Assembly: GCF_900101905.1 (NCBI RefSeq)
Contig: NZ_FNAJ01000005.1
Span: 201,293 to 265,292 of the forward strand
Length of the DNA stretch: 64,000 nt
Source: Myxococcus virescens
Lineage (GTDB): Bacteria > Myxococcota > Myxococcia > Myxococcales > Myxococcaceae
Direction: 5' to 3'
Below are positions 18,503 to 28,417 of this stretch, one piece after another (within the stretch, counting starts at the first letter, position 1; every line of letters begins with the position of its first letter). The notes below the pieces were generated by a model. That model was not told the origin of the DNA. It did no database searches and was given only the letters and a program-made list of their open reading frames with translations. A program made the translations under genes and the position numbers.

Positions 18503-19402
18503 ATGAACTGCCAGGACCTCGACCGGCTGCTCTATCCCTACCTCGACGGCGAATTTCAGCCCGAGGAACGAGTGGACCTCGAAACCCACCTCTCCGGGTG
18601 CGCTGATTGCCGGCGCCGCGCGGAGGAAGAGAAGCAGATGCAGCAGGCGCTGCGGCGAGCCGCGCGCCACTCCGTCTCAGGCATGCGGGCCCCCGCCTCG
18701 CTCCGGGCCGGCATCCAAGTGGGCCTCCAGCAGGAGCAGCGCCGCGTCCAGTTCGGCGTCTGGCTGCGCGCGGGGGCCATGGCGTTGGTGGTGGTGACGG
18801 TGGGCGGCGGCTGGGCCGCGTTCCACGCCGAGCAGCGGCTGAGCGCGGCCAGGACGGAAGCGGTGCAGCGCCACAGCAAGAGCAAGGCGCTCCCCTTCGA
18901 GATTGCCTCCAACACGCCGGAGCAGGTGGAGGAGTGGTTCAAGGACAAGGTGGATCCGCGCATCACCGTCCCGCAGATTCCCAAGGCGAAGCCGCTGGGC
19001 GGGCGCATCTCCATCCTCAACGGCCGCGAAGTCGCGTACATCAGCTACGAGACCCTTCCGGACAACGAAGGTGAGCCGAGCCGCCGCTTGGGCGTCTTCG
19101 TGCTCCCTGGCGACAACGAAGTCGTCATCCCGAAGTTCCAGGCCCTGCAAGCCGTGGAAGTGGACTCCGCGCAGGGCTTCAACGTCGTCACCTGGCGCGA
19201 CGATGAAATCGTCTACGAGATGGTGACGGACATGGACGAAAGCGACATCCGCCGGATGCTCGCCGAGCGCGACAGCGGTGAGAAGCTCGCGCGCAAGTCC
19301 GCGCCGGAGGCCGACGAGCCGCTGTATTCGCTCCCGCCCGCGCCGCGCACGCCGCACTCCTGGCCTCCCATCTCCATCGAGCCGGTGACGTACCCTCAGT
19401 GA
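18503..19402 (+). CDS. Zinc-binding transmembrane anti-sigma factor
   Basis: 299 residues. The N-terminal ZAS domain has C3, H29, C33 and C36 (H-x3-C-x2-C), the usual zinc site that holds an ECF sigma factor. A single membrane segment lies near residues 89-106 (AGAMALVVVTVGGGWAAF). The roughly 190-residue C-terminal part would be periplasmic; it contains LPFEIASNTPEQVEEWFKDK and a beta-rich region with RISILNGREVAYISYE, which resembles the extension seen in several membrane anti-sigma factors. It is co-transcribed with the sigma gene and presumably releases it on an envelope signal. The signal is unknown. Confidence 0.88.
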   Translation: MNCQDLDRLLYPYLDGEFQPEERVDLETHLSGCADCRRRAEEEKQMQQALRRAARHSVSGMRAPASLRAGIQVGLQQEQRRVQFGVWLRAGAMALVVVTVGGGWAAFHAEQRLSAARTEAVQRHSKSKALPFEIASNTPEQVEEWFKDKVDPRITVPQIPKAKPLGGRISILNGREVAYISYETLPDNEGEPSRRLGVFVLPGDNEVVIPKFQALQAVEVDSAQGFNVVTWRDDEIVYEMVTDMDESDIRRMLAERDSGEKLARKSAPEADEPLYSLPPAPRTPHSWPPISIEPVTYPQ

Positions 19403-19578
19403 CGGAAACGTCGGCTGCGTGACGGCGCTTGCCCGCTCCTCGGGCAGCCGGAATTCCGCCCGGTCCGAACATTGACGCTCCCGCGCATGGCCGATAGCCT
19501 CGACGCACATCATCACCTTGCGCGTCGCGGCCGGTAGGGCGTTTGTGCGCGCCGCACACCAGGACGGGCCGTCCCTCC

Positions 19579-21267
19579 ATGTCGAAGAAAATCCTGATCG
19601 TCGAAAGCGACACCGCGCTCTCCGCCACCCTGCGCTCGGCCCTGGAGGGCCGGGGCTTCACGGTCGACGAGACGACCGACGGCAAGGGCAGTGTGGAGCA
19701 GATCCGCAGGGACCGACCGGACCTCGTGGTGCTCGCGGTGGACCTGTCCGCAGGACAGAACGGCTACCTCATCTGCGGCAAGCTGAAGAAGGACGATGAC
19801 CTCAAGAACGTCCCCATCGTCATCATCGGCAACCCGGACGGCTTCGCGCAGCACCGAAAGCTGAAGGCCCACGCCGACGAGTACGTCGCCAAGCCGGTGG
19901 ACGCGGATCAGCTGGTGGAGCGCGCGGGTGCGCTGATCGGCTTCCCCGAGCTGCCCGCCACCGAGGACGTCGTCGACGAGAGCCTCACGCTGGACGCGCT
20001 CGGCGACGAGCCGATGACGGCGGACTTCGGCGAGGAGATCTCCGTGGAGACCGCGGAGGAGCCTTCCGTCACGGGCGAGGAGCTGGACCTGGACGCCGCC
20101 TTCGGCGACCTGTCCGCGCCCGAGGAGACGCCGTCCTTCGAGGAAGAAGTCGTCGTCGCGCCGCCCGAGGCGGTGGTGGAAGGCGTGGAGGAGGACTTCT
20201 CCACGCTCGACTCGCTGGGCACCGACTCGGAGGATCCGCTCGAGGGGCTGGATGACGCCTCCGACGAGAAGACGGTGATCGGCTTCATCGCTCCGGCCCC
20301 CGTGGCCGCGCCTCCGCCCGAGCCGCCCCGCGCCGTCGCGCCGCCCCCGGTGCCCCGTCCCACCGCACCGCCCCGCCCTGCCCCGCCGCCCGTCGCGGTG
20401 GCGCCCGCGGCCGACGCCGCGGAGCTGCGCAGCCTGCGCGCGAAGGTGGCCGAACTGCAGGCCGAGCTCGATGACTCGCGTGGCGCGGCGTCCCACGCCG
20501 AGGAGCGCGTGCGTGACCTGGAGGCGCAGCTGGAGAGCCAGGCCACGGAGCTGGAGGCGGCCCGGGCGTCCTCGGGGAAGAACGACAAGGACACCTTCGC
20601 CCTCCGCGACGCGGCCAACAAGAAGGACAAGGAGATCCTCCGCCTCAAGACGGAGCTGAATCAGAAGGACCAGGAGATCATCGAGCTCAAGGACCAGAGC
20701 CTGGAGCTGGAGCAGAAGGCCAGCACCGCCGAGACCGAGCTCGCCCAGCGCGACGCCCAGCTCAAGACGCTGACCGCCCGGGCGGAGTCGCTCGCCGCGG
20801 ACCGCAAGCGCGTGGACCAGCAGCTGGCCGCGGCCAAGGAAGAGGCCCGGGGCGCGTCCGCGCAGCTCACCGCGCTGCAGACGGAGCTGGACCAGCACCA
20901 GGCCCAGGCGCATGCCTACGCCGCGGAGCTGGAGGAGCTGCGCGCTCGCGCCGGACAGTTGGAGGCGGACGTCCAGGCCGCGCAGCATGAGGCCGAGGAC
21001 CTGCGCGTCCAGTTGGGCCAGGCCCAGGTGGAGCTGTCCGAGCAGAGCAGCCGCGCCAGCACGGAGGCCGACGAACTGCGCGGCCGTATCGCCGAGCTGG
21101 AGGCCGCCACGGCCCGCAACGAGGAGCGCGTGACGCGCCTCTACGCGCGCATCAAGAGCGAGGAGAAGCTGCGCGAGAAGACGAAGAAGGCGCTCGTCAT
21201 CGCTCAGCAGCTTCTGGACGAGCCCGCATCTTCGGTGGCGGACGACGCCAGCGAAGCGGCAGCCTAG
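19579..21267 (+). CDS. frzS: FrzS: pseudo-receiver coiled-coil polar motility protein
   Basis: 562 residues from the ATG at 19579 (MSKKILIVESD). The N-terminal 125 residues form a receiver fold with D55 in LVVLAVDLS, but lack other hallmarks of a phosphorylated receiver. This agrees with the atypical receiver structure published for FrzS. An acidic stretch (about 130-240), a Pro/Ala-rich linker (about 245-290) and a long heptad coiled coil rich in Glu, Leu, Ala and Lys (about 290-540) follow. In M. xanthus FrzS moves between poles and is needed for type IV pilus (social) motility. It is about seven residues longer than the length I recall (555). A palindromic terminator follows. Confidence 0.95.
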   Translation: MSKKILIVESDTALSATLRSALEGRGFTVDETTDGKGSVEQIRRDRPDLVVLAVDLSAGQNGYLICGKLKKDDDLKNVPIVIIGNPDGFAQHRKLKAHADEYVAKPVDADQLVERAGALIGFPELPATEDVVDESLTLDALGDEPMTADFGEEISVETAEEPSVTGEELDLDAAFGDLSAPEETPSFEEEVVVAPPEAVVEGVEEDFSTLDSLGTDSEDPLEGLDDASDEKTVIGFIAPAPVAAPPPEPPRAVAPPPVPRPTAPPRPAPPPVAVAPAADAAELRSLRAKVAELQAELDDSRGAASHAEERVRDLEAQLESQATELEAARASSGKNDKDTFALRDAANKKDKEILRLKTELNQKDQEIIELKDQSLELEQKASTAETELAQRDAQLKTLTARAESLAADRKRVDQQLAAAKEEARGASAQLTALQTELDQHQAQAHAYAAELEELRARAGQLEADVQAAQHEAEDLRVQLGQAQVELSEQSSRASTEADELRGRIAELEAATARNEERVTRLYARIKSEEKLREKTKKALVIAQQLLDEPASSVADDASEAAA

Positions 21268-21283
21268 TCGCACGGGCCGCGCT

Positions 21284-21306
21284 CCCCGGGCCACCCGTGC
21301 CCGGGG
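21284..21306. terminator. Bidirectional hairpin after frzS
   Basis: Arms ccccgggc (21284-21291) and gcccgggg (21299-21306) with a seven-base loop, in the 52-base gap between the convergent frzS and the HEAT-like gene. Confidence 0.55.
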
Positions 21307-21319
21307 CACCGCCAGCCCC

Positions 21320-22453
21320 CTACCCCTGCTTCTTTGGGGTCGTCTTCTTCTCGTGCAGCTTCTTCGCGAAGCCCTGCACGGCCGCGGGCACGTTCTTGTC
21401 GCGGCTGAGGTCCTTCAGCTCGGCGTCGCGGAACGAGTTGAGGAACTTCATGGTGACGGTGAGCGGGACCTTGGGGTTCTTCACCAGCGCCATCTTCACC
21501 TTGTGGTTCTTCGTCCACTCGCGGTTGTTGTAGATGACGCGCAGCACGTCATCCATCATCGCGCGGTTGGCGGCGCACGAAAGCACCTCACCGTCGGTGA
21601 TGCGCGGGCTGCGGATGACGGCCACCGCCACCAGCTTGTTCGTCTCGCGGATGAGCGCGGTGCGGGCTTCCTTGTTGCCCAGCGTGGCCAGCTTGATCTT
21701 CTCCGCGATGGACATGCGCATCACGCGCTGGGCCAGCGTCAGGCGCTTGCCCTCCTCCATGGGCGCGGCGGACTCGTCCGCGGCCTCCTGGAACTCCTGG
21801 AGCACCTCCTCCGCGGTGGGGCCCTGCGGCGGCGGCGCCTCCGCGGCCTCGGGGCCGAAGACGCGCACGCGCGCGGCCTTCATCTGCGGCACGTCCACCA
21901 GCGTCAGGCCGCTGCGCACCGCGAAGTCGCAGACGTTGTCGATGAGCGACACCGGCGCGCTCGCGTTGGCGCAGAGGTTCCGGAGGATGTCCTCGTGGCG
22001 CAACAGACGGAGCTGGTTCTGCCCGATGATCTCCGCCAGCTTCGGGCTGCAGTCCTTCGCCACGTCCGCCACCGCGTCGTCCGGCGTGCTGGCGTTGAGG
22101 ACCAGCATCTCCGCGTAGGCCTCGTTGCCCTTCACGAGCCCCAGGAGGTAGCCGAGCACCTGCGGCTGCACCTCTTCGTCACGCAGCGCGGAGCCCAGGA
22201 TCCTGTCCGGCAGCCCCGCGGCGGTCTTCGCGGCCGTCTCGCGCACGTTCGCGTCCGGGTCGAACGTGAGCATGTAGAGCGCGCCCACCATGTCGGAGGG
22301 GCTGAGCGGAATGAGCGACTTCGCCGCCATCATCCGCAGCGGCACCGGCGCCGCGGGGTCCACGTGCTTGCGCAGGTTGGGCGGCAGGAACTCCGCATCG
22401 AAGGGACAGCCCGGCGGCGGCGCCGGGACGGCGTTGGGAGCGGCAGTGGTCAT
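21320..22453 (-). CDS. HEAT-like helical protein, function unknown
   Basis: 377 residues, soluble. The N-terminal half holds helical pairs reminiscent of HEAT repeats ([58 protein letters not shown]). The C-terminal part contains [30 protein letters not shown] and ends in a Lys-rich tail ([14 protein letters not shown]). No catalytic motif is visible. The start overlaps the coaX stop by four bases (ATGA), so it is translated in the birA-coaX operon. Similar proteins seem common in myxobacteria, but I know of no described role. Confidence 0.7.
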   Translation of the reverse strand: MTTAAPNAVPAPPPGCPFDAEFLPPNLRKHVDPAAPVPLRMMAAKSLIPLSPSDMVGALYMLTFDPDANVRETAAKTAAGLPDRILGSALRDEEVQPQVLGYLLGLVKGNEAYAEMLVLNASTPDDAVADVAKDCSPKLAEIIGQNQLRLLRHEDILRNLCANASAPVSLIDNVCDFAVRSGLTLVDVPQMKAARVRVFGPEAAEAPPPQGPTAEEVLQEFQEAADESAAPMEEGKRLTLAQRVMRMSIAEKIKLATLGNKEARTALIRETNKLVAVAVIRSPRITDGEVLSCAANRAMMDDVLRVIYNNREWTKNHKVKMALVKNPKVPLTVTMKFLNSFRDAELKDLSRDKNVPAAVQGFAKKLHEKKTTPKKQG

Positions 22454-23220
22454 GACGCGTGATTCCTTCCGTAGATGATGCGCAGGCCCTCGAGCGTGAG
22501 GAACTCATCCACCTGGTGGATGGCCTTGGACTCGCTGGCCACCAGCGACGCGAGCCCTCCGGTAGCGACGACCTTCACCGGAAAGCCCAGTTCGGCCTGC
22601 ATGCGGGCGCAGATGCCGTCCACCATGCCCACGTAGCCGTAGACGAGCCCGGCCTGCATGGAGTGCACGGTGTTGCGCCCGATGACATGCGGAGGCCGCG
22701 CGAACTCCACGCGCGGCAACTTGGAGGCGTTCTGGAACAGCGCCTCCATGGAGATGTTGATGCCGGGGCAGATGCAGCCCCCCAGGTACTCTCCCTTCGG
22801 CGACACCGCGTCGAACGTCGTCGCGGTGCCGAAGTCCACGACCACCACGCCGGCGTGGTGCCTCTCGTAGGCGGACACCGCGTTGACGATGCGGTCCGCG
22901 CCCACCTCCCGGGGGTTGTCGTAGAGGATGGGCATGCCCGTCTTCACGCCGGGCCCGATGAACATGGGACGGATGCGGAAGTACCGCTCGCTCATCTTCT
23001 CCAGGTTGGACTGGAGCGGCGGCACCACGCTGGAGACGACGACCGCTGTCACCTTCATCGGGTCGATGCCGCGATGGGTGAAGAGCTGCCGGACCAGGAT
23101 GCCGTACTCATCCGAGGTGCGGCGCGTGCTGGTCTCCACGCGCCAGTGGTCGAGCAGGCGCCGGCCCTCGAACACTCCGAGCACGGTGTTGGTATTGCCG
23201 ACGTCGATGGCCAGGAGCAT
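22450..23220 (-). CDS. coaX: Type III pantothenate kinase
   Basis: 256 residues from the ATG at 23220. The ASKHA-fold phosphate motifs are [17 protein letters not shown] at the start, [11 protein letters not shown], and [13 protein letters not shown]. Near the C-terminus is [11 protein letters not shown]. It phosphorylates pantothenate in the first step of coenzyme A synthesis. CoaX enzymes need a monovalent cation and resist feedback by CoA. The birA-coaX pairing, 13 bases apart, is common in bacteria. The longer open frame upstream is antisense or shadow of birA. Confidence 0.95.
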   Translation of the reverse strand: MLLAIDVGNTNTVLGVFEGRRLLDHWRVETSTRRTSDEYGILVRQLFTHRGIDPMKVTAVVVSSVVPPLQSNLEKMSERYFRIRPMFIGPGVKTGMPILYDNPREVGADRIVNAVSAYERHHAGVVVVDFGTATTFDAVSPKGEYLGGCICPGINISMEALFQNASKLPRVEFARPPHVIGRNTVHSMQAGLVYGYVGMVDGICARMQAELGFPVKVVATGGLASLVASESKAIHQVDEFLTLEGLRIIYGRNHAS

Positions 23221-23233
23221 CACACCGCGCACT

Positions 23234-24238
23234 CTACCGCCGTGGGCGCAGCTGCTCCACGTCGCCCGCCAACACGCGTTCGAGCGAGCCCTCCGCCGTC
23301 CGGACCAGCAGCGCCCCGGATGGGTCGATGTCCTCGGCCCGTCCCCGCAGCTCCTGCCGGTCGGTGCGCACGAGCACGTCCTGCCCCAGCGTGGAGGACA
23401 GCGCCTTCCAGCGGGCACGCACCGCGTCGAAGCCCGTGTCCAGGTAGAGGTCCAGCCACTCCTCCAGCCGCGTCCAGAGCGACGCGGCGAAGCGAGCCCG
23501 GTGTACCGGCTGCCCCAGGGCCAGCGACAACGACGTGGCGGTGGCCCGCAGCTCCTCCGGGAAGTGTTCGGCCTGGGAGTTGAGATTGACCCCCACGCCC
23601 ACGATGACGAAGTGCACGCGCTCGGGTTCGGCGGACAGCTCGGTGAGGATTCCAGCGACCTTGAGGCCGTCGATGTGGACGTCGTTGGGCCACTTGATGG
23701 CGGCCTCCACGCCCGCGTCGCGCAGCGACTCCGCCAGCGCCACGGCCGCCACCAACGTCAGCTCCGGTGCGCGCTGGGGCGGCAGGCCCGGACGGAGGAT
23801 GGCGGAGAAGTAGAGGTTGAGGCCCGGCGGGGACACCCAGGTGCGGCCCCGGCGCCCCTTGCCCGCGGTCTGCTGCTCGGCCACCACGACCTCACCGTGC
23901 CTGGCGCCATCCTGGGCCATGCGGAAGGCCTTCTCGTTGGTGGAAGGCAGCGATTCGTGGTGGTGGATGGTGCGGCCCAGGTCGCGGGTGTCCAGCAGCG
24001 GGCCCACCTCGAGCGAGGTGAGCCGGTCCGGCACCTCCACCAGCCGGTAGCCTCGCGCGGACACCGCCTCGATGCGGTACCCCTTCGCGCGCAGGGCCTC
24101 CACGTGCTTCCACACCGCCGTGCGTGACAGGCCCAGCTTGCTGGAGAGCGCCTCACCGGAGGTGTAATCGCCCCCGCTTTCCGACAGGAAGCTCAGGATG
24201 AGCTCTTCCTGGGTCTGCTCGTTCGCATTGGCGGCCAC
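23234..24238 (-). CDS. birA: BirA: biotin-protein ligase and biotin operon repressor
   Basis: 334 residues. An N-terminal winged HTH (about 8-75: [36 protein letters not shown]) precedes the ligase domain with [11 protein letters not shown], the biotinoyl-AMP loop [29 protein letters not shown] and a C-terminal SH3-like domain. It adds biotin to the carboxyl carrier protein and other carboxylases. The HTH indicates the bifunctional class that can also repress transcription, but no biotin genes are in this window. It starts 36 bases after the lipoprotein gene and is followed by coaX. Confidence 0.95.
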   Translation of the reverse strand: MAANANEQTQEELILSFLSESGGDYTSGEALSSKLGLSRTAVWKHVEALRAKGYRIEAVSARGYRLVEVPDRLTSLEVGPLLDTRDLGRTIHHHESLPSTNEKAFRMAQDGARHGEVVVAEQQTAGKGRRGRTWVSPPGLNLYFSAILRPGLPPQRAPELTLVAAVALAESLRDAGVEAAIKWPNDVHIDGLKVAGILTELSAEPERVHFVIVGVGVNLNSQAEHFPEELRATATSLSLALGQPVHRARFAASLWTRLEEWLDLYLDTGFDAVRARWKALSSTLGQDVLVRTDRQELRGRAEDIDPSGALLVRTAEGSLERVLAGDVEQLRPRR

Positions 24239-24274
24239 TGCGGCACCTCGTGGAGAGTCTCCACCGTATCAGCA

Positions 24275-24880
24275 TCACTCCGAAGGCGGCGCCACGCCGT
24301 CTCGGAGCTGCCAGGCCGTCAGCTCCAGGGAGGTCTGCGGCACCAGCTGGCCGTTGGTCTCCACGGCCATTTCGATGCGCACCATGCCGACGCCAGGCGC
24401 GAACGTCATCGTGTTCACCAACGTGGTCTTGGCGTCTGCCCGGTTGCGGCCCTCCACCTGGACACAGCGCGGGAAGGTGCCCGCGGGCGTCTCACAGGAG
24501 TCCCCCGCCTGGACGATGTGGTAGCGCTCCGTGGAGGACACGGACACCACGTTCGTCCACGAGTGCCCGGTCCTCACTGGACCGCGCAGCAGGTAGCGCT
24601 TGGGATCTCTCAAGCCGTAGCCGTCCAGCGAGAGCTGACCGCCCTGGCTGTCATGGAAGACGCCGGCCTCTTCCTTGAGAATCTCCACGGTGACTTGCTT
24701 GTCGTCGCGGCCGTTGAGCCGGTAGGTCCAGCTGTTGCCCACCGCGAGCGGGTAGTACGCGGACACGTCATCGGTGCTGGCGCTCGCGCCCGCCGCCGCG
24801 TCGACGTTCTTGGAACAGCCCGTGCCCAGCACCAGGGCCGCCAGCACCGCGGCCCCGCCCATGCCGAATGAACGCTTCAT
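24275..24880 (-). CDS. Putative lipoprotein, function unknown
   Basis: 201 residues from the ATG at 24880; the open frame further upstream belongs to the neighbouring gene's other frame. A signal peptide ends in a cysteine (ALVLGTGCSK), a weak lipobox. The mature part begins DVSAYYPLAVGNSWTYRLNG, a motif common to secreted beta-rich proteins of myxobacteria, and continues as strands with two further cysteines (DSCETPAGTFPRCVQVEG) that could form a disulphide. It starts 7 bases after the preceding lipoprotein gene and ends 36 bases before birA. Localisation in the envelope is inferred. Confidence 0.75.
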   Translation of the reverse strand: MKRSFGMGGAAVLAALVLGTGCSKNVDAAAGASASTDDVSAYYPLAVGNSWTYRLNGRDDKQVTVEILKEEAGVFHDSQGGQLSLDGYGLRDPKRYLLRGPVRTGHSWTNVVSVSSTERYHIVQAGDSCETPAGTFPRCVQVEGRNRADAKTTLVNTMTFAPGVGMVRIEMAVETNGQLVPQTSLELTAWQLRDGVAPPSE

Positions 24881-24887
24881 GTCGATG

Positions 24888-25805
24888 TCAGTCCGCGCGG
24901 CCGGGGCCACGCGCCTCCGCAGGTGAGTGCTTACGTGATGCGTAGAGCGTGTCCAGCGCCTGTTGCGCGGCGGCCTGGACGGCGGGCGCATCGTGCCCCT
25001 GCGCCATCGTGTAGAGATAGGCCTCCGCCTCTGGGCCACCGATTTCGCCCACCGCGAAGACAATCTCCTGCACGAAGCCCAGGTCACGACCACGCGCCAA
25101 ATCGATGAGCACGGGCACGGCGACTCGCGCCTTCATCTCCACGAGCGAGCCCATCGTCCTGCGCACCGTCTCTGCGTCGGTCGCTTCCTTGAGCCGGTCG
25201 ATGAGCAGCGGCGCGGCCGCCGGGTGCTGCCGTTCCGCCAGCGTGCGCAGGCTGAACTCCCGCACCCGAGAGTCCGTGGCCTTGAGGTCCAGCACCAGCG
25301 CTTCATCGGAGCGGTCCAGCGCCGTCAGCTGCATGACGGCGGACTCAGTCACCTGGCGCAGGACGTTGGCCAGCGCCGTGCGCATGGCCATCTGCCGTCC
25401 CGCGGGCGAGTCCTCCTCGACGGGCGCCTCTCCGAGCCCGACCAGTTCGTAGCGCTGGGGCAGACTCCCACCGAAGCGCTCCAGGACCAGGTTGGCACCC
25501 ACTTCGGCGAAGCTGCGCGGGTCACCGTCCTTCAGCACTTCGCGGGTGAAGGGCACGTCCAGCGTCATGCGCCAGGGCCGCTCCTCACGCGGCGCATCCG
25601 CGCCTTTCTGCTCGAAACGGCCGGAGTCTTTCAGGGCGGCGGTGAAGAGCGTGGCCACGCCCTCGGGAGCCAGGCCCAGCAGGGCGTTGTCCCGCAGGGT
25701 GGCCCCGGAGAGTTCCACCGGCGCCACCGGGTAGCGCGGCGACTGCCACCGGCAGGCACCGAGCAGCAGGACGACGCAGGAGGCGAGCAACAGGACCGGC
25801 TTCAT
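24888..25805 (-). CDS. HEAT-repeat lipoprotein
   Basis: 305 residues from the ATG at 25805, with GGGGAG just upstream. The signal peptide ends in a good lipobox (VVLLLGAC). Residues 25 to 150 form a beta-rich domain. The C-terminal half has HEAT-like repeats (DSRVREFSLRTLAERQHPAAAPLLIDRL, DAETVRRTMGSLVEMKARVAVPVLIDLA, VQEIVFAVGEIGGPEAEAYL). HEAT arrays usually bind other proteins, so an envelope scaffold role is possible. It sits between the HARE-HTH gene (66 bases upstream) and the other lipoprotein. Confidence 0.78.
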   Translation of the reverse strand: MKPVLLLASCVVLLLGACRWQSPRYPVAPVELSGATLRDNALLGLAPEGVATLFTAALKDSGRFEQKGADAPREERPWRMTLDVPFTREVLKDGDPRSFAEVGANLVLERFGGSLPQRYELVGLGEAPVEEDSPAGRQMAMRTALANVLRQVTESAVMQLTALDRSDEALVLDLKATDSRVREFSLRTLAERQHPAAAPLLIDRLKEATDAETVRRTMGSLVEMKARVAVPVLIDLARGRDLGFVQEIVFAVGEIGGPEAEAYLYTMAQGHDAPAVQAAAQQALDTLYASRKHSPAEARGPGRAD

Positions 25806-25871
25806 CGCTCCCCAGGGTAACACCTGGAGAGCGACGGCGCCGACCAATCCCTCACCTCCTGGAGTGCCGCG

Positions 25872-28319
25872 TCAGCTATCGCGCTCCCCGGACGGCCCCT
25901 TGGGGGGCACGGACGAGTCAGCGGACGGCTCACCGTCGGTGGGAGAGGAAGCAGGCTCGCTGACCTGCGCGCCCTCCACGACTCCAGAAGACGTCGTCGT
26001 CGCGGCGCCAGGGACCACTTCGCCCGCCGAGCCGTCCGGCGCGCCCGCCTGCGTCTGCCCCGAAGTCGGAGCAGCCGATGACGTCCCCTCTGAAGGAACA
26101 GTCCCGGGCACGTCTGCCTGCGTGGCGACGCCCACGGACGCGGATACTGCTTCGCCGGAGGCTGCCTCGGAAACGGCACCACCACCCGCCGAGGCAATCG
26201 CTTCGCCCGACGCGGCACCTGGGGCAGCAGCCGAGCCCTCGCCACGGTCAGCGCTTGCATCGACCGACTCGGAGACAGGAGGTGCCTCGCCAGCACCGTT
26301 GGCAGCAGGAGACTCGCCCCCCGTCACACCGGTTCCGGCAGTCGACACACCGGTGGCATCGACAGGAGTCGCCTCTCCAGCGACGCCCCCGGCAGCCGTC
26401 TCTCCGCCAGCGCCTGCAGCCGGGGCTCCGGCCTCGTCAGCGGCGAGACCAACAGCCCCGGCAACGGAGGCACCCGCCTCACCCGCGACCGAAGCGCCTG
26501 CCTCACCCGCGACCGAAGCGCCGGCCTCACCCGCGGCGGCGGCCTCTCCAGCAGCCCCCGCCTCACCAGGGGCTCCGGTGGCACCGGCCTCACCCGCGCG
26601 GCTGCCACGGCCGCGACGGCCCCGGCGACGACGGCGGCGACGCTTGCGGTCACCCTGTGCCCCTTCGGCACCGGCCTCCGCGGCGGTTCCATCGGGACGC
26701 GCACCTCCCACGAAAGCGCTGGCGGCCTCGAGGTCGTCATCCTCCCCGTCCTCGTCGTCGCCCTCCTCTTCATCCTCGCGGCCCTGCAGGACCGGCGCGG
26801 CCGGAATTGGAGCGGCTTCACGCGCCTCCCCGGCGGGAGCAGCCGAAGTCTCCTCCGTGGAAGTCCCCGCGGTGGCCTCGGCTTCACGAGCCTCACGGGC
26901 CTCGCGCGACTCACGCTCACGGCGGCGCTTCTCACGCGGACGCTCGCGCTCCGCCGGCGCCGCGGCCTCGGTGGGCTCCTCGCCCTCCCGGGCCTGCTTC
27001 TCGCGCTGACGCTCCTCGCGGCGCTTCTGGGCCTCCTCGGCATCCAGCTTCGCGGCCTCGAAGAACTTCTCGTCGACCTCGTACAGCGCGACCTGCGTGA
27101 CGGAGACGGCCGTCTCCGCTTCCAGGAACTTCTCGCCCAGCGCGTCACCGCACCAGAGCATCACCAGCGAACCATTGGCCTGCGCCTCGGTGCGCGCATC
27201 ACCGCGCACGTCACCCGCGCTCACCAACAGGCCCACCTGCGCCGAATAGTGGCCCAGGTCACGCCGCAGCTCCTGCACCGACTTGCGGTCGATGCCGGGA
27301 GTGCCCTTCAGCATGCGCACCGCGTAGCGCAGCTCCACGCTGCCCTCGCGCTTGCGCGCCGTGAGCAAGGGCCCTTCCTTGGACCGCTTGGCCACCTTCA
27401 GCTCGCGGAAGCCCAGGCCGTGCATCATCTTCACGACGGACTTCTCGAACGTACCGACGTCCAGCTCGCCCAGGCGCTTGCGCAGCCCACGCGCCACGGA
27501 GCGGCGCGCGTCCTTGAGCGCGGCGCGCAGCGTGGACACCAGCGCGGCATCCGCAGGGGCCTCGCCCGCGGCAGCCGGCTTGCCCAGCACCGGACGACCA
27601 GCCTCCAGCGGGATGCCCAGCGCCTGCGCGAACGCGGCCTGGAGCTCCAGCGGCGGTGCCTCGCTCGGGGCGCCAGCGCGCTCCAGCGACACCTCTCCAG
27701 AGTCCTTGCTGAAGGCGTACTGCGGCCGGCGGCCCGCGTCGATGCGACGCTGGTTGTCCTCCAGCAGCGCGGTGAGCACCGCCTCCACCGTGGTGTCCTC
27801 GGCGCACAGCTCCTTGACCCGGGCGCGCTCGATGATCTGCTCGGTGCGAAGCCCGATGTCCGACTCGCTGAGAATCTCGAACACCACCTCGGGCAGCGGC
27901 GGGAAGCGCTTGCGGCGACCGCCACGCTCCTCGTCCTCGTCGCGGCGGCGCTTGCGGTCGCTGCCACGGCCCGCGACCCGCACGTTGTCCGTGCGCGGCT
28001 CCGGGTGACGCTCCGGCGGACGCAGCGGCGGCAGTTCTTCTTCAGGATGCGGCTCCACCACGCCGGTTTGAGCCAGTGCCTCGACGTCCTCGGGAATCGA
28101 CCAGTCAACCAGCGCGAAGGTATCCTTCGCCGTCACAAGTACCTTGCGATCCCGCGTGCGGCGCGCCATGGCTGCGAGGCGCGACAGCATCGTCACCTCA
28201 GGCGTCTTGCCCACGTGGGAGAGCAGGCTCTGCTGGATGGACTTCTCGGTAATTTCAAGGAAGTGGAGGGGACGACCTTCGCTCTCCAGGATGCGGAGCG
28301 CGGCCTCGTAGAATGTCAT
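25872..28319 (-). CDS. HARE-HTH protein with degenerate Mrr-like nuclease domain and long low-complexity tail
   Basis: 815 residues. Residues 1 to 70 match the HARE-HTH (HB1/ASXL) fold: TFYEAALRILESEGRPLHFLEI, then a RLAAMARR helix and VDWSIP. A basic linker (GSDRKRRRDEDEERGGRRKR) leads to a second HTH-like part (PLPEVVFEILSESDIGLRTEQII). Residues about 290 to 410 resemble an Mrr-type restriction-endonuclease fold (FEKSVVKMMHGLGF, VQELRRDLGHYSAQVGLLVSAG), but the catalytic D-QxK set is not apparent. The last 400 residues are Glu/Arg-rich then Gly/Ala/Glu-rich disorder. It may bind DNA or RNA polymerase without cutting. It is the first gene of a minus-strand run, with a promoter candidate upstream. 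Confidence 0.75.
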   Translation of the reverse strand: MTFYEAALRILESEGRPLHFLEITEKSIQQSLLSHVGKTPEVTMLSRLAAMARRTRDRKVLVTAKDTFALVDWSIPEDVEALAQTGVVEPHPEEELPPLRPPERHPEPRTDNVRVAGRGSDRKRRRDEDEERGGRRKRFPPLPEVVFEILSESDIGLRTEQIIERARVKELCAEDTTVEAVLTALLEDNQRRIDAGRRPQYAFSKDSGEVSLERAGAPSEAPPLELQAAFAQALGIPLEAGRPVLGKPAAAGEAPADAALVSTLRAALKDARRSVARGLRKRLGELDVGTFEKSVVKMMHGLGFRELKVAKRSKEGPLLTARKREGSVELRYAVRMLKGTPGIDRKSVQELRRDLGHYSAQVGLLVSAGDVRGDARTEAQANGSLVMLWCGDALGEKFLEAETAVSVTQVALYEVDEKFFEAAKLDAEEAQKRREERQREKQAREGEEPTEAAAPAERERPREKRRRERESREAREAREAEATAGTSTEETSAAPAGEAREAAPIPAAPVLQGREDEEEGDDEDGEDDDLEAASAFVGGARPDGTAAEAGAEGAQGDRKRRRRRRRGRRGRGSRAGEAGATGAPGEAGAAGEAAAAGEAGASVAGEAGASVAGEAGASVAGAVGLAADEAGAPAAGAGGETAAGGVAGEATPVDATGVSTAGTGVTGGESPAANGAGEAPPVSESVDASADRGEGSAAAPGAASGEAIASAGGGAVSEAASGEAVSASVGVATQADVPGTVPSEGTSSAAPTSGQTQAGAPDGSAGEVVPGAATTTSSGVVEGAQVSEPASSPTDGEPSADSSVPPKGPSGERDS
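26455..26545. repeat. 24-bp repeats encoding GEAGASVA
   Basis: The plus strand shows repeated acccgcgaccgaagcg blocks spaced 24 bases apart, coding on the minus strand for three copies of GEAGASVA inside the disordered tail. Confidence 0.75.
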
Positions 28320-28377
28320 CGAGTATTCCCCAGGAATTCCGAACGGTTACAAAAATGTAGGTCCGTATAGGCGGCGG

Positions 28378-28407
28378 ATGCTAGCCATCGCTAAACTGGC
28401 TTGTCAA
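28378..28407 (-). promoter_or_regulatory. Candidate promoter of the HARE-HTH gene
   Basis: Minus-strand TTGACA (28407-28402), 18 bases, TAGCAT (28383-28378), about 59 bases before the ATG at 28319. It lies in the 98-base divergent gap and overlaps the leader of the propeller gene. Confidence 0.45.
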
Positions 28408-28417
28408 CGAACGCAAG

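Noticed and set aside
19513..21309. A 598-codon minus-strand frame opposite frzS
   Set aside because: Low-complexity Leu/Arg/Gly/Val mirror of the FrzS coiled coil, with no ribosome-binding site or domain.
26455..26545. GEAGASVA repeats as a CRISPR-like or mobile repeat array
   Set aside because: The repeats are in frame within a coding low-complexity tail, without spacers or palindromic structure.
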